Assembly: GCF_000422365.1 (NCBI RefSeq)
Contig: NZ_AULQ01000009.1
Coordinates: 91,342 to 155,341, forward strand
Length of the DNA: 64,000 bases
From: Mesoflavibacter zeaxanthinifaciens DSM 18436
Lineage (GTDB): Bacteria > Bacteroidota > Bacteroidia > Flavobacteriales > Flavobacteriaceae
Direction of reading: 5' to 3'
Shown here: piece after piece, positions 7,384 through 16,241 of the stretch
How the letters are laid out: each line of letters opens with the position of its first letter
Position numbering within the stretch: position 1 is the first letter of the stretch
The notes under the pieces: generated by a model
Seen by the model: only the letters and a program-made list of their open reading frames with translations
What the model was told of the DNA's origin: nothing
Databases searched by the model: none
Program-made: the position numbers and the translations under genes

Positions 7384-9183
7384 ATGGCTAAGATTAAAAA
7401 CATTGCAATTATTGCGCACGTAGACCACGGTAAAACAACGCTGGTTGATAAAATTATGTATCACTGTCAGTTATTTAGAGAAAACGAAAATACTGGTGAT
7501 TTAATTTTGGATAATAACGATTTAGAGCGTGAACGTGGTATTACGATTACCTCTAAAAACGTATCTGTTACTTATAAAGACACTAAAATTAATATTATTG
7601 ATACACCAGGTCACGCCGATTTTGGTGGAGAAGTAGAGCGTGTTTTAAACATGGCAGATGGTGTGCTTTTATTAGTTGATGCTTTTGAAGGACCAATGCC
7701 TCAAACGCGTTTTGTACTTCAAAAAGCTATTGATTTAGGGTTAAAACCTTGCGTAGTTGTAAACAAAGTTGACAAAGAAAACTGTACACCGGATGAGGTA
7801 CACGAAAAAGTGTTTGACTTAATGTTTGAACTTGGTGCAGAAGAGTGGCAATTAGACTTCCCGACAGTTTATGGTTCTGCAAAGAACAACTGGATGAGTG
7901 AAGATTGGAAGCAACAAACAGAAAACATCGAGCCATTATTAGATATGGTTATCGAGCATATTCCTGAACCAAAAATTGAAGAAGGAACAACGCAAATGTT
8001 AATCACGTCTTTAGACTACTCTAGTTTTACAGGTCGTATTGCTATTGGACGTTTAACGCGTGGCGACTTAAAAGTTAACCAACAAATTACGTTAGTAAAA
8101 CGTGATGGTTCTAAGGTGAAAAGTAGAATTAAAGAATTACACGTCTTTGAAGGTTTAGGTCGTATAAAAGTAGATCAAGTACAAACTGGAGATATTTGTG
8201 CAATTGTTGGTCTTGATGGTTTTGAAATTGGTGATACTGTTGCCGATTTTGAAAATCCAGAAGGATTAAAAACTATTGCAATTGACGAGCCAACAATGAG
8301 TATGTTATTTACCATTAACGATTCGCCTTTCTTTGGAAAAGACGGAAAGTTTGTAACGTCAAGACATATTAAAGACCGTTTAACAAAAGAGTTAGAAAAA
8401 AACTTAGCCTTACGTGTACAAGAAACTGATAGTGCCGATAAATTTATGGTCTTTGGTCGTGGTGTATTACACTTATCGGTTTTAATCGAAACGATGCGTC
8501 GTGAAGGTTATGAGTTACAAATAGGTCAGCCACAAGTAATTATTAAAGAAATTGATGGTGTAAAATGTGAGCCAGTTGAAGAAATGACTATCGATTTACC
8601 AGAAACAGTTTCTGGTAAAGCAGTAGAGCTTGTAACAATGCGTAAAGGTGAAATGATGAGTATGGAAGCTAAAGGAGACCGTATGGTTTGTGAGTTTATC
8701 ATTCCGTCAAGAGGTATCATCGGTTTACGTAACCAATTATTAACAGCAACTGCAGGAGAAGCAATTATGGCACACCGTTTTAAAGAATATCAACCAGTAA
8801 AAGGTGGTATTCCAGAAAGACAAAATGGATCTTTAGTATCTATGGAAAACGGTCAAGCTATTCCTTATTCTATTGATAAATTACAAGAAAGAGGAAAGTT
8901 TTTTATCGATCCAGGAGAAGATATTTACGAAGGTCAAGTAATTGGAGAAAACTCTCGTCAAGATGATATGACTGTAAACGTTACAAAAACTAAAAAGTTA
9001 AGTAACGTACGTAGTGCTGGAGCAGACGATAAAGCTAAAATTGTACCTGCAATTAAGTTTTCTTTAGAAGAAGCTTTAGAATACATACAAAAAGATGAGT
9101 ATGTAGAGGTAACACCAAACCACTTACGATTACGTAAAATTTTACTAAAAGAAGTAGAGCGTAAGCGTAATAAAGCTTTGTAA
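7384..9183 (+). CDS. typA: GTP-binding protein TypA/BipA
   Basis: A translational GTPase of 599 residues that acts on the 50S ribosome, linked to ribosome assembly and stress growth. The G1 motif is AHVDHGKT (11-18), the switch region contains RERGITI (49-55), G3 is DTPGH (73-77), and NKVDK is G4. Domain II, the EF-G-like domain and the BipA-specific C-terminal domain follow at normal length. The start ATG lies 24 nt after a strong promoter. A small membrane-protein gene begins three bases after its stop. Confidence 0.96.
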   Translation: MAKIKNIAIIAHVDHGKTTLVDKIMYHCQLFRENENTGDLILDNNDLERERGITITSKNVSVTYKDTKINIIDTPGHADFGGEVERVLNMADGVLLLVDAFEGPMPQTRFVLQKAIDLGLKPCVVVNKVDKENCTPDEVHEKVFDLMFELGAEEWQLDFPTVYGSAKNNWMSEDWKQQTENIEPLLDMVIEHIPEPKIEEGTTQMLITSLDYSSFTGRIAIGRLTRGDLKVNQQITLVKRDGSKVKSRIKELHVFEGLGRIKVDQVQTGDICAIVGLDGFEIGDTVADFENPEGLKTIAIDEPTMSMLFTINDSPFFGKDGKFVTSRHIKDRLTKELEKNLALRVQETDSADKFMVFGRGVLHLSVLIETMRREGYELQIGQPQVIIKEIDGVKCEPVEEMTIDLPETVSGKAVELVTMRKGEMMSMEAKGDRMVCEFIIPSRGIIGLRNQLLTATAGEAIMAHRFKEYQPVKGGIPERQNGSLVSMENGQAIPYSIDKLQERGKFFIDPGEDIYEGQVIGENSRQDDMTVNVTKTKKLSNVRSAGADDKAKIVPAIKFSLEEALEYIQKDEYVEVTPNHLRLRKILLKEVERKRNKAL

Positions 9184-9186
9184 AAA

Positions 9187-9954
9187 GTGACCGATACTAC
9201 CATATCAAATCCTTTGCTTAGGCGCATTGTACACTCTAAATATATAGATGTACTTGGAGTAGTTTTGGTAGTTGGAATTACACTTTACAGAAACTTTCAT
9301 GAAACTATATATTATGAAGGAGGTATCCGTTTTGGGATACCTTTTTCTAGTTTATGGAGCTATATAGAAAAAGGCGCTTTCCCAATAGGTATTTTATCTA
9401 TTTTAGGAGCTGTTTTTTCTTTATTAGCTACACGTTTTTTAGTTAGACAAAGTAATATAGGTAACGTAATTTGGATTTTTACAACTATAAATTCTGGAGT
9501 TATAGATTATTTATTTGGCAATCATTCAGCTATAATAACTTATCCTTTAACCTTTGGATTAGCGTTATTGTCTACAAAAAAATGGTATGAAGGCGAACGT
9601 ATTAAAAATGCAGATTTTAGGTATTGGATATTATTTATTGTTGCATTTATAATTTCGTATAGTCTTGTATATTTAGGGTTTTATTGGTTTGGTACAACAA
9701 TAACCAATCCAATTTTTAAACATACAATTGCAATTATTTTTGGAATTTCTATTATAGGAAACGTTGGTATTGTATTTAAATACAAACAGTCCTTTTTAGT
9801 CTGGACATTTTATAATTTTGCGCAAATAGTAAAGAATTTTATTCAAGGTAATTTAGCTAATGTTATCAAATATGTGTTTTATTTAAGCAATGCTATTTTA
9901 ACCTATTTTGATTGGCATCTTAATGGAGATGTAAAAACTTTAAAAGAAAAATAA
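9187..9954 (+). CDS. Multi-pass membrane protein, PnuC-like
   Basis: A 255-residue protein with about seven hydrophobic helices. The arrangement SILGAVFSLLATRFLVRQSNIGN, then a helix with VIDYLFGNHSAII, and later IGNVGIVFKYKQSFLVWTFY resembles PnuC-type vitamin transporters (nicotinamide riboside family), including the loop GN motifs, but the match is by eye. The start codon is GTG, three bases after the typA stop. The next gene starts directly after its stop codon, suggesting a two-gene unit. A terminator-like hairpin lies in the codons at 9317-9346. Other small transporter families are possible. Confidence 0.55.
   Translation: MTDTTISNPLLRRIVHSKYIDVLGVVLVVGITLYRNFHETIYYEGGIRFGIPFSSLWSYIEKGAFPIGILSILGAVFSLLATRFLVRQSNIGNVIWIFTTINSGVIDYLFGNHSAIITYPLTFGLALLSTKKWYEGERIKNADFRYWILFIVAFIISYSLVYLGFYWFGTTITNPIFKHTIAIIFGISIIGNVGIVFKYKQSFLVWTFYNFAQIVKNFIQGNLANVIKYVFYLSNAILTYFDWHLNGDVKTLKEK
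9317..9346 (+). terminator. Terminator-like hairpin inside the PnuC-like gene
   Basis: AGGTATCC (9321-9328) / GGATACCT (9335-9342), extendable by G-U and A-U pairs, followed by TTTTTC. It lies about 135 nt after the typA stop, inside the next coding region. Confidence 0.45.
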
Positions 9955-10194
9955 ATGGAACTATTCGGTATAACTCTAACGGAATATATTGGCTATTTAG
10001 CCTCTTTTTTTGTCTTACTTTCATTTACAATGAAAAATGTAAAAAGACTAAGAATTGTTAACATGATTGGTTGTACATTATTTATAATTTATGGTTTTAT
10101 GATGCCAACCGTTAGAGTTGGTTTGCCTATAATTATAGCAAACGCAGCAATATTTTGTGTTAACTTTTATTATGCGTTTTTAAAGAAAAATTAG
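9955..10194 (+). CDS. Small membrane protein, YgjV/SemiSWEET-like
   Basis: A 79-residue protein with three hydrophobic helices: LTEYIGYLASFFVLLSFTMK, then IVNMIGCTLFIIYGFMM, then IIIANAAIFCVNFYYAF. The IGYLAS and GCTLFIIYGF pattern is seen in YgjV-type small membrane proteins and in bacterial half-transporters. ATG follows the preceding TAA directly, with no gap, so translation is probably coupled. Its TAG stop is in the same frame as the next coding region. Substrate unknown. Confidence 0.6.
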   Translation: MELFGITLTEYIGYLASFFVLLSFTMKNVKRLRIVNMIGCTLFIIYGFMMPTVRVGLPIIIANAAIFCVNFYYAFLKKN

Positions 10195-10224
10195 TACTTT
10201 CAAAGCTGTAAAAACAGTTATTCT

Positions 10225-11169
10225 ATTTATTCAGTACTTAAATATTCAGCATCACATCTTAAGCTTTGGAATGACTTTATAAGTCAGTCCAAAAATGGCA
10301 CATTTCTTTTTAATCGTCACTTTATGGATTATCATAAAGACCGATTTGAAGACTATTCTTTAATGGTATTTAAAGATGAAAAGTTAGTCGCAGTTTTGCC
10401 AGCAAATAGAGTAGAAGATAAGCTGTTTTCTCATCAGGGATTAACTTATGGCGGATTTGTGTTTTGTGAAAATATTAAAGACTTCACTAGTTTAGTAGAT
10501 ATTATAAGTCAGGTCGGTGTATTTTTAAAAAGCCAAAATTTTAAGTCTTTAAAGATTAAATTAATTCCTGAATTTTATTACAAACAAAAATATCTCTATA
10601 ATGAAATTATTACTTGTTTTAACGAACAGGTAGAAGAGACTAAAATGGTTTTTGCAGTAGATTTAACTAAAAAGTTAACGATACATAAAAATAAATTAAA
10701 AAAGTACAGGAATAATAAGCATCATTTTATAATAGATAAATCAAATCAATTTGACCGGTTTTGGAATGATGTTTTAATTCCTAGATTAAGAGAAAAACAC
10801 CAAGCACAACCAGTTCATTCACTTTCTGAAATTAAATATTTATCTAATCTATTTCCTGATAACATAAAACAATTTAATATTTATTTAGATAATATTTTAT
10901 TAGCAGGTATAACTATTTTTGAAAAAGACCATGTTGTAAAATCACAATATGGAGCAACTACAACTCTAGGAGAAAAATATCGAGCATTGGATTATCTTTT
11001 CATACACTTAATCAATTTGTATCAAAAAGAAGGTAAGCAAAGTTTTTCTATGGGAACAGCGTTTGCAAAAACATCTTTAGGATATAATCCTGGCTTAAAG
11101 AAGCAGAAGGAGGAATTAGGTTGTACGATATTTGAACAGTCAATAATTAATTTAGAGTTTGATGATTAG
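10225..11169 (+). CDS. GNAT/FemAB-like acyltransferase, apparent ATT start
   Basis: From the first in-frame ATG at 10324 the protein would be 281 residues, but the frame is open upstream to 10195, and the upstream codons read [20 protein letters not shown] then [11 protein letters not shown], which looks like a conserved N-terminus joined smoothly to [13 protein letters not shown]. No ATG, GTG or TTG is available; ATT at 10225 sits where such families begin with M-Y-x-V, giving 314 residues. It belongs to the acetyltransferase (FemAB-like) superfamily, with an [22 protein letters not shown] segment and C-terminal [19 protein letters not shown]. Its 3-prime end overlaps the DegT aminotransferase start by 8 nt, so it may N-acylate the amino sugar. 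A CTGT-AAAA-ACAG hairpin precedes the ATT. Confidence 0.65.
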   Translation: MYSVLKYSASHLKLWNDFISQSKNGTFLFNRHFMDYHKDRFEDYSLMVFKDEKLVAVLPANRVEDKLFSHQGLTYGGFVFCENIKDFTSLVDIISQVGVFLKSQNFKSLKIKLIPEFYYKQKYLYNEIITCFNEQVEETKMVFAVDLTKKLTIHKNKLKKYRNNKHHFIIDKSNQFDRFWNDVLIPRLREKHQAQPVHSLSEIKYLSNLFPDNIKQFNIYLDNILLAGITIFEKDHVVKSQYGATTTLGEKYRALDYLFIHLINLYQKEGKQSFSMGTAFAKTSLGYNPGLKKQKEELGCTIFEQSIINLEFDD

Positions 11170-12259
11170 TTTTCTAGACTTACATAAAATCAATGCACGT
11201 TTTGAAACCGAATTTAAAACAAAGTTTGAGGCTTTTTTAAAAAGCGGTTGGTACATTCTTGGTGAAGGAGTAAAGCTGTTTGAAACCGAATTTGCTACCT
11301 ATTGCGGTACACAGTATTGTATAGGAACAGGAAACGGTTTAGATGCTTTAGAATTGATTTTTAAAGGCTATTTAAAATTAGGGCTTCTACAACCAAAAGA
11401 TGAGGTAATTGTCCCTGCAAATACTTATATAGCAAGCATTATATCTATAATAAACGCCGGTTTAACTCCAGTTTTAGTAGAGCCAGACGCAAAAACTTTT
11501 AATATTGATGTATTAGAAATAGATAAGCATATTTCAACTAAAACAAAAGCAATTTTAGTCGTTCATTTATATGGGCAGTTGTGCGATATGAATTCTATAA
11601 ATAAACTGGCTAATGATAAAAATTTATTAGTTATTGAAGATGCAGCACAAGCACATGGTGCAACAGCAGATTCAAAAAAAGCAGGCAATTTAGCAGATGC
11701 TGCAGCATTTAGTTTTTACCCTTCAAAAAATCTTGGCGCATTAGGAGATGCTGGTGCTGTTACTACAAATAATGAAGAATTAGCGAAGGTGATTTTCAAG
11801 TTAAGAAATTACGGATCTTCAGCTAAATATGTTAACGAATTTGTAGGAAGTAACAGTCGTTTGGATGAAATACAGGCATTGTTTCTTTCAACTAAATTAA
11901 AACAATTAGATGCAGATAATTTAAGACGTCAAGAGATAGCAAAGTGTTACTTATCCGAAATCAATAATCCTAAAATCAAATTACCGTTTTATGATTACTC
12001 CTCAAACCACGTGTTTCATTTATTTGTTGTTTTAGTAAATAATCGTCAAGATTTTGTTAATTATTTAAAAGCTAACAAAATAGAGTCGTCTATACATTAT
12101 CCTACAGCTCCTCACCAACAAAAAGCGCTTTATCGATTAAATAGTTTAAAATTTCCGATAACAGAAAAAATTCACGAAACTTGTGTTAGTCTACCTATTA
12201 GTCCTGTGATGACTCAAAAAGAAGTAGATCAAGTTATTAGAACCCTTAATGATTACTAA
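11162..12259 (+). CDS. DegT/DnrJ/EryC1/StrS aminotransferase (QdtB/FdtB-like)
   Basis: A PLP-dependent sugar aminotransferase of 365 residues. It has [12 protein letters not shown] (56-67), the PLP phosphate and substrate segment [17 protein letters not shown] (84-100), the cofactor aspartate in [11 protein letters not shown] (157-167) and the Schiff-base lysine in SFYPSKNLG (Lys189). With the FdtA/QdtA isomerase at 15837 it probably transfers an amino group to C3 of a dTDP-3-keto-6-deoxyhexose. Start chosen at the ATG at 11162; a TTG three bases earlier is also in frame. Its stop codon TAA is followed directly by the TTG start of the flippase gene. Confidence 0.85.
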   Translation: MISFLDLHKINARFETEFKTKFEAFLKSGWYILGEGVKLFETEFATYCGTQYCIGTGNGLDALELIFKGYLKLGLLQPKDEVIVPANTYIASIISIINAGLTPVLVEPDAKTFNIDVLEIDKHISTKTKAILVVHLYGQLCDMNSINKLANDKNLLVIEDAAQAHGATADSKKAGNLADAAAFSFYPSKNLGALGDAGAVTTNNEELAKVIFKLRNYGSSAKYVNEFVGSNSRLDEIQALFLSTKLKQLDADNLRRQEIAKCYLSEINNPKIKLPFYDYSSNHVFHLFVVLVNNRQDFVNYLKANKIESSIHYPTAPHQQKALYRLNSLKFPITEKIHETCVSLPISPVMTQKEVDQVIRTLNDY

Positions 12260-13567
12260 TTGAAAAAAGTATTAAACTATATTAATAATAATGTTTTATT
12301 AAAAGTAGCTTCACTTAATTCAGTATCTGTGATTGTTAAAATTATAGCTGGATTTTTAACGTCAAAGTTTATGGCTATTTTTATTGGTGCCGAAGGTATG
12401 GCACTAGTGGGTAACCTTCGTAATTTTGTAGGTTCTGTACAGTCTGTATCTATTTTAGGTCTATACAAAGGTGTTGTTAAATATATAGCACAACATAAGC
12501 ATGACAGGACAAAACTTTCTAAGATACTATCTACAGTTTTTTATTTAGGGTTTATCTCTACTCTTTTACTAAGTTTTTTAATTTATTATAATGCAGAGTA
12601 CATAAACGACTTCATTTTTAAAGCCTATAATAACTACACATACATAATAAAAATTTTAGCATTAGCACTACCTTTTTATGCATTAAACACGTTGGCTTTT
12701 GCTATAATGAATGGTTTTTCTAAATATAAATATTTAATCATATTCAACATTTTTGGTCAGATTTTAGGAGCCATTATTACTATTCTTTTAATTTGGAAAA
12801 ACCGAATAGATGGAGCCTTAACAGCTGTTGCTATTGCAGAGTCTATAATCTTTTTAATTACGCTTGTAGGGATTATTAATAGACAAAACTTGGCACCATT
12901 AATTAAAGCTAGTAAGTTTAGTTTTAAGTTAACTAAAAAGCTAAGTTCATATTCCGGAATGGCTTTGTTTTCTGCCATTATTTTACCTTTAGTAGCATTA
13001 TTTATAAGAAATTATATTATAGATAATGTAGGAGTAGAAAGTGCTGGACATTGGGAAGCAATGAACAGAATATCTAACTACTATTTAATGTTTGTTAGCA
13101 CACTTTTGTCTCTATATATTTTACCTCGTTTTTCTGAAATTGATACTATTAAAGACTTTAGAAAAGAAGTGTTTAGCTTTTATAAGACTATAATTCCGAT
13201 TTTTGGATTAGGTCTCATTATCATTTACTTCTTAAGACATTTTATTGTTTTAATTGTTTTAACTGAAGAGTTTCAACCTGTAGAAGACCTATTTTTTTGG
13301 CAGCTTTTAGGAGATTTTATCAAAGTACTATCAATAGTTATTGCCTATCAATTTTTGGCAAAACGAATGTTTTGGCATTATATAATTACAGAAGCTTTTT
13401 CTGTAACAACCTTATACTTTACAAGTCAGTATTTGATTGATGAGTTTGGAGTTGTTGGTGCAAATATGGCTCACTTTGTAACTTATGTATTGTATTACGG
13501 GATTATCTTGATGATTTTTTATTCTTCTTTATTTGGTATAATCCCAGAGAAACAGGAAGAAGATTAA
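12260..13567 (+). CDS. O-antigen flippase, Wzx-like
   Basis: A polytopic membrane protein of 435 residues in the polysaccharide-flippase (MOP) superfamily. The N-terminus KVASLNSVSVIVKIIAGFLT and the following AIFIGAEGMALVGNLRNF are characteristic of WzxE/O-antigen translocases. It should flip lipid-linked repeat units from the cytoplasm to the periplasm. The start is TTG directly after the aminotransferase stop. It overlaps the convergent glycosyltransferase by 4 nt (TTAA shared by both stop codons). Confidence 0.85.
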   Translation: MKKVLNYINNNVLLKVASLNSVSVIVKIIAGFLTSKFMAIFIGAEGMALVGNLRNFVGSVQSVSILGLYKGVVKYIAQHKHDRTKLSKILSTVFYLGFISTLLLSFLIYYNAEYINDFIFKAYNNYTYIIKILALALPFYALNTLAFAIMNGFSKYKYLIIFNIFGQILGAIITILLIWKNRIDGALTAVAIAESIIFLITLVGIINRQNLAPLIKASKFSFKLTKKLSSYSGMALFSAIILPLVALFIRNYIIDNVGVESAGHWEAMNRISNYYLMFVSTLLSLYILPRFSEIDTIKDFRKEVFSFYKTIIPIFGLGLIIIYFLRHFIVLIVLTEEFQPVEDLFFWQLLGDFIKVLSIVIAYQFLAKRMFWHYIITEAFSVTTLYFTSQYLIDEFGVVGANMAHFVTYVLYYGIILMIFYSSLFGIIPEKQEED

Positions 13568-14703
13568 TTATTCTGCCAAGTTGCTAAGTATTGTTTTGCA
13601 ACTTCTTTATAATCATGATGTGTTTCAATAAACTGTCTAGCATTTTTAGAAATCTTATTAATTTGATCAGGGTTTTCTATTAACCATTCTAATTTTTTAA
13701 CTAAATAATTTACATCAGGTAAAGCGTTTATAGCAACAGTATCTTCTTCTAAATTATAATGATCTAGCCATTCTTGTTCAGCGCCTGTAAAAACTACTTT
13801 ACCTTTTGCCATAGCTTCTAAAGCATTGTAACCTTGGTCGTAGCCGTAAACTTGATCCAGTAAAATATGACAAGAGTCATATAATTTTATGTAATCTTTA
13901 TAAGGGATATTTTCAGTTCTAAAGACTTCAACTTTATCTGGATATTTATCTTTTAAAATAGATATAGCATCGTCAAAAAATAAGTTACCTTTTTTGTGAT
14001 AAGCAAATTTATTAACACCATGAAAAATTTTTATTTTTTTTTCAATACTAATTGGAATGTAATGTATTTTATCAGAATTAACAGCATTAGGAATTAATCT
14101 TAGATATTTTTCTTTTTTTAGAAAGGGAATATGATAGTCTATGTCACTAGATATAATGCCGTTACATTTTGTGAGTATAAAATCGTGTAAGCGCTTGTAA
14201 GGTTTGCTTAAGTACATTAATTGAAAACGATAACGATTTTTTAATGATTTATCGTTTAGATATGGTGTCATAATACTGTACTTGAAACCACCATTAATCA
14301 TATACTTCATACATGTGTAATCAATACCACAGGATAATAAATAAATTTTTTTAGTTTGTTTAGAAAGAGAGTTAATAAACTTAATTTCGTATTTAGGTGT
14401 TATTTTTAATGGCGATTCATTTATAAGTTGTACAACATCAAAGTTGCCTAGGGTTTTTAGGTTAGATTTAGCTTTAATATACATTTGAAAAGCCCCCAAA
14501 TCTATTTTAGTGAGTTTGTAAATTAAAACTTTAAGCTTTTTTAAAAAGAAATTATTAAAAGAATGGTTTATTTTAATATCTACAGGATAATTTTTAAAAC
14601 CATCACCAGAAGCCATTATTGTAACATCATGCCCTAATTCAGTCAATCCTTCTTTTAAAGAGTTGTGAAGTCTGCTATACTCTCCAACTAATAATATCTT
14701 CAT
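13564..14703 (-). CDS. Glycosyltransferase, GT-B fold
   Basis: A 379-residue glycosyltransferase of the GT4-like type: MKILLVGEYSRLHNSLKEGL at the start, a C-terminal nucleotide-sugar domain with KIKIFHGVNKFAYHKKGN and GYNALEAMAKGKVVFTGAEQ, which fits the E-x7-E style donor motif. It is inverted within a plus-strand cluster. An in-frame ATG at 14721 also exists, but a -7 box TATCTTTG (14723-14730) is only 1 nt before it, so transcription would begin inside it; I chose 14703. Specificity cannot be read. Confidence 0.8.
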   Translation of the reverse strand: MKILLVGEYSRLHNSLKEGLTELGHDVTIMASGDGFKNYPVDIKINHSFNNFFLKKLKVLIYKLTKIDLGAFQMYIKAKSNLKTLGNFDVVQLINESPLKITPKYEIKFINSLSKQTKKIYLLSCGIDYTCMKYMINGGFKYSIMTPYLNDKSLKNRYRFQLMYLSKPYKRLHDFILTKCNGIISSDIDYHIPFLKKEKYLRLIPNAVNSDKIHYIPISIEKKIKIFHGVNKFAYHKKGNLFFDDAISILKDKYPDKVEVFRTENIPYKDYIKLYDSCHILLDQVYGYDQGYNALEAMAKGKVVFTGAEQEWLDHYNLEEDTVAINALPDVNYLVKKLEWLIENPDQINKISKNARQFIETHHDYKEVAKQYLATWQNN

Positions 14704-14722
14704 ATTTTGTACTTTTACCATT

Positions 14723-14730
14723 CAAAGATA
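14723..14730 (-). promoter_or_regulatory. -7 promoter box of the inverted glycosyltransferase
   Basis: The minus strand reads TATCTTTG, an exact TAnnTTTG match, within the 40-bp divergent gap to the next glycosyltransferase gene. Confidence 0.5.
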
Positions 14731-14743
14731 ATTATAAAAAATA

Positions 14744-15835
14744 TTGCAGGTAACTAAGAGTAATAAAAAGAAAATATGCATTATTGTGTCTTCTCTAGGT
14801 GCTGGAGGAGCAGAACGATCGTCTGCTTTGTTATCTAAAATGTTAGACTATTTAGGTTATGAGGTTTATCTCATTACTATGTTAAATAGAATAGATTATA
14901 AATATCATGGTAAACTATTAAATTTAGGATTGATAAAAGATAGTAACCCTAGTTTTTTAGGGTTAATTAAACGGTATCGATTATTAAAAGAAACACTTGC
15001 AAAAGAAAAATTTGATTTGATAATAGATAATCGAACAAGACCTATTTTTTTTAAAGAATTACTTTTAAGTAATTTATTTTATAAAAATCAAAAATTACTT
15101 TACGTAATACGAAGTAGGAAATTAAGTGTGTACTTATCAAAAAAAACAATATTTACTTCTCTAGTTTATAATAATGATCATTTCTATGTAGGTGTTTCTA
15201 AAGAAATTGAAGACAAAGTAAAGCAGATATATGGGTTTGAAAATGTATTTTCTATATATAATCCTTTAGATTTTAAAGAATTAGAAAGTCTTGCTAATAC
15301 GTCAATTAAATTTTCAGGAAAGTATATCCTATTTTATGGTAGTTTAAAAGACAAAACTAAGAATATATCAATGCTTATAGATGCCTATAAAAAGTCTGTT
15401 TTACCGTCTAAAAAAATACGTCTTTTGATTTTAGGAGATGGTGATGATTTGCAAAAATTAAAGCAAAAAGCCAATACAAATTTAATAGTGTTTAAACCCT
15501 TTACAAAAAACCCATTCCCTTATGTGAAAAATGCACTTTTTACCTGTTTAACAAGTAGGTATGAGGGTTTTCCAAGAGTTGTAATAGAGTCTTTGGCTTT
15601 AGGTACTCCAGTAGTGTCTGTAAATTGTTCTGGCTCAAGAGAGATTATAAAACACGCCTATAATGGGTTAATTGTAAATAATGATACAGAGTTATATAAA
15701 CAAGCATTAAACATGTTTATTCTAGAGCAAAACAAATATTTAGCTTGTAAAAAAAATGCAAAAAGTAGTGTAAAGCACCTAAGAATGAGTGCTATTGCAA
15801 AACAATGGGAACAAATAGTAAAAAACATTACATAA
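14744..15835 (+). CDS. Glycosyltransferase family 4
   Basis: A GT-B glycosyltransferase of 363 residues. The N-terminal acceptor domain begins KKICIIVSSLGAGGAERSS, a typical GT4 start with the GGAER motif. The donor domain shows ILFYGSLKDKTKNISMLIDA, then LTSRYEGFPRVVIESLALGT with the E-x7-E pair, then VNCSGSREIIKHAYNGLIV. The start is TTG because no ATG precedes the conserved N-terminus. It follows a 40-bp divergent region and is followed one base later by the ketoisomerase. A small hairpin at 14944-14966 lies within the codons but has no T run. Confidence 0.85.
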   Translation: MQVTKSNKKKICIIVSSLGAGGAERSSALLSKMLDYLGYEVYLITMLNRIDYKYHGKLLNLGLIKDSNPSFLGLIKRYRLLKETLAKEKFDLIIDNRTRPIFFKELLLSNLFYKNQKLLYVIRSRKLSVYLSKKTIFTSLVYNNDHFYVGVSKEIEDKVKQIYGFENVFSIYNPLDFKELESLANTSIKFSGKYILFYGSLKDKTKNISMLIDAYKKSVLPSKKIRLLILGDGDDLQKLKQKANTNLIVFKPFTKNPFPYVKNALFTCLTSRYEGFPRVVIESLALGTPVVSVNCSGSREIIKHAYNGLIVNNDTELYKQALNMFILEQNKYLACKKNAKSSVKHLRMSAIAKQWEQIVKNIT

Positions 15836-15836
15836 T

Positions 15837-16241
15837 ATGTTTAAAGAGTTAAAAATAATAAACATACCCGTAGTAAAGGATTTAAGAGGTAATTTAGGAG
15901 TCGTAGAAAAAGATACCATTCCTTTTGATATAAAACGCGTATATTACTTATATGATGTGCCAAGTGACGCCTATCGTGGTGGGCATGCACATAAAGAACA
16001 GTTAGAGTTACTTATAGCATTAAGCGGAAGCTTTGAGGTAACTCTTGATGATGGTAAAAGTAAACGCTCAATAATATTAAATAAACCAAATAAAGGCTTA
16101 TTAATACCTAAAGGAGTTTGGAGAGAGTTGCAAGATTTTTCATCTGGATCTGTGTGTTTGGTACTAGCTTCAGATGTGTTTGATGAAGAAGATTATATTA
16201 GAGATTACAATGATTTTTTGTCTTTTAAAAACTTTATTTAG
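15837..16241 (+). CDS. dTDP-sugar 3,4-ketoisomerase (FdtA/QdtA family)
   Basis: A cupin of 134 residues. It converts dTDP-4-keto-6-deoxyglucose to the 3-keto isomer, the step before 3-amination by a DegT enzyme. Visible hallmarks are VKDLRGNLGVVE (13-24), the catalytic YRGGHAHKE motif (46-54, His50 and His52) and a cupin core ending LIPKGVWRELQDFSSGSVCL. FdtA and QdtA differ in C4 epimerisation, and this cannot be decided here. Its stop overlaps the convergent glycosyltransferase stop by 8 nt. The partner aminotransferase is 3.6 kb upstream. Confidence 0.9.
   Translation: MFKELKIINIPVVKDLRGNLGVVEKDTIPFDIKRVYYLYDVPSDAYRGGHAHKEQLELLIALSGSFEVTLDDGKSKRSIILNKPNKGLLIPKGVWRELQDFSSGSVCLVLASDVFDEEDYIRDYNDFLSFKNFI

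Noticed and set aside
14944..14966. AACCCTA/TAGGGTT hairpin in a glycosyltransferase gene
   Set aside because: No T run, within codons, and no conserved context.
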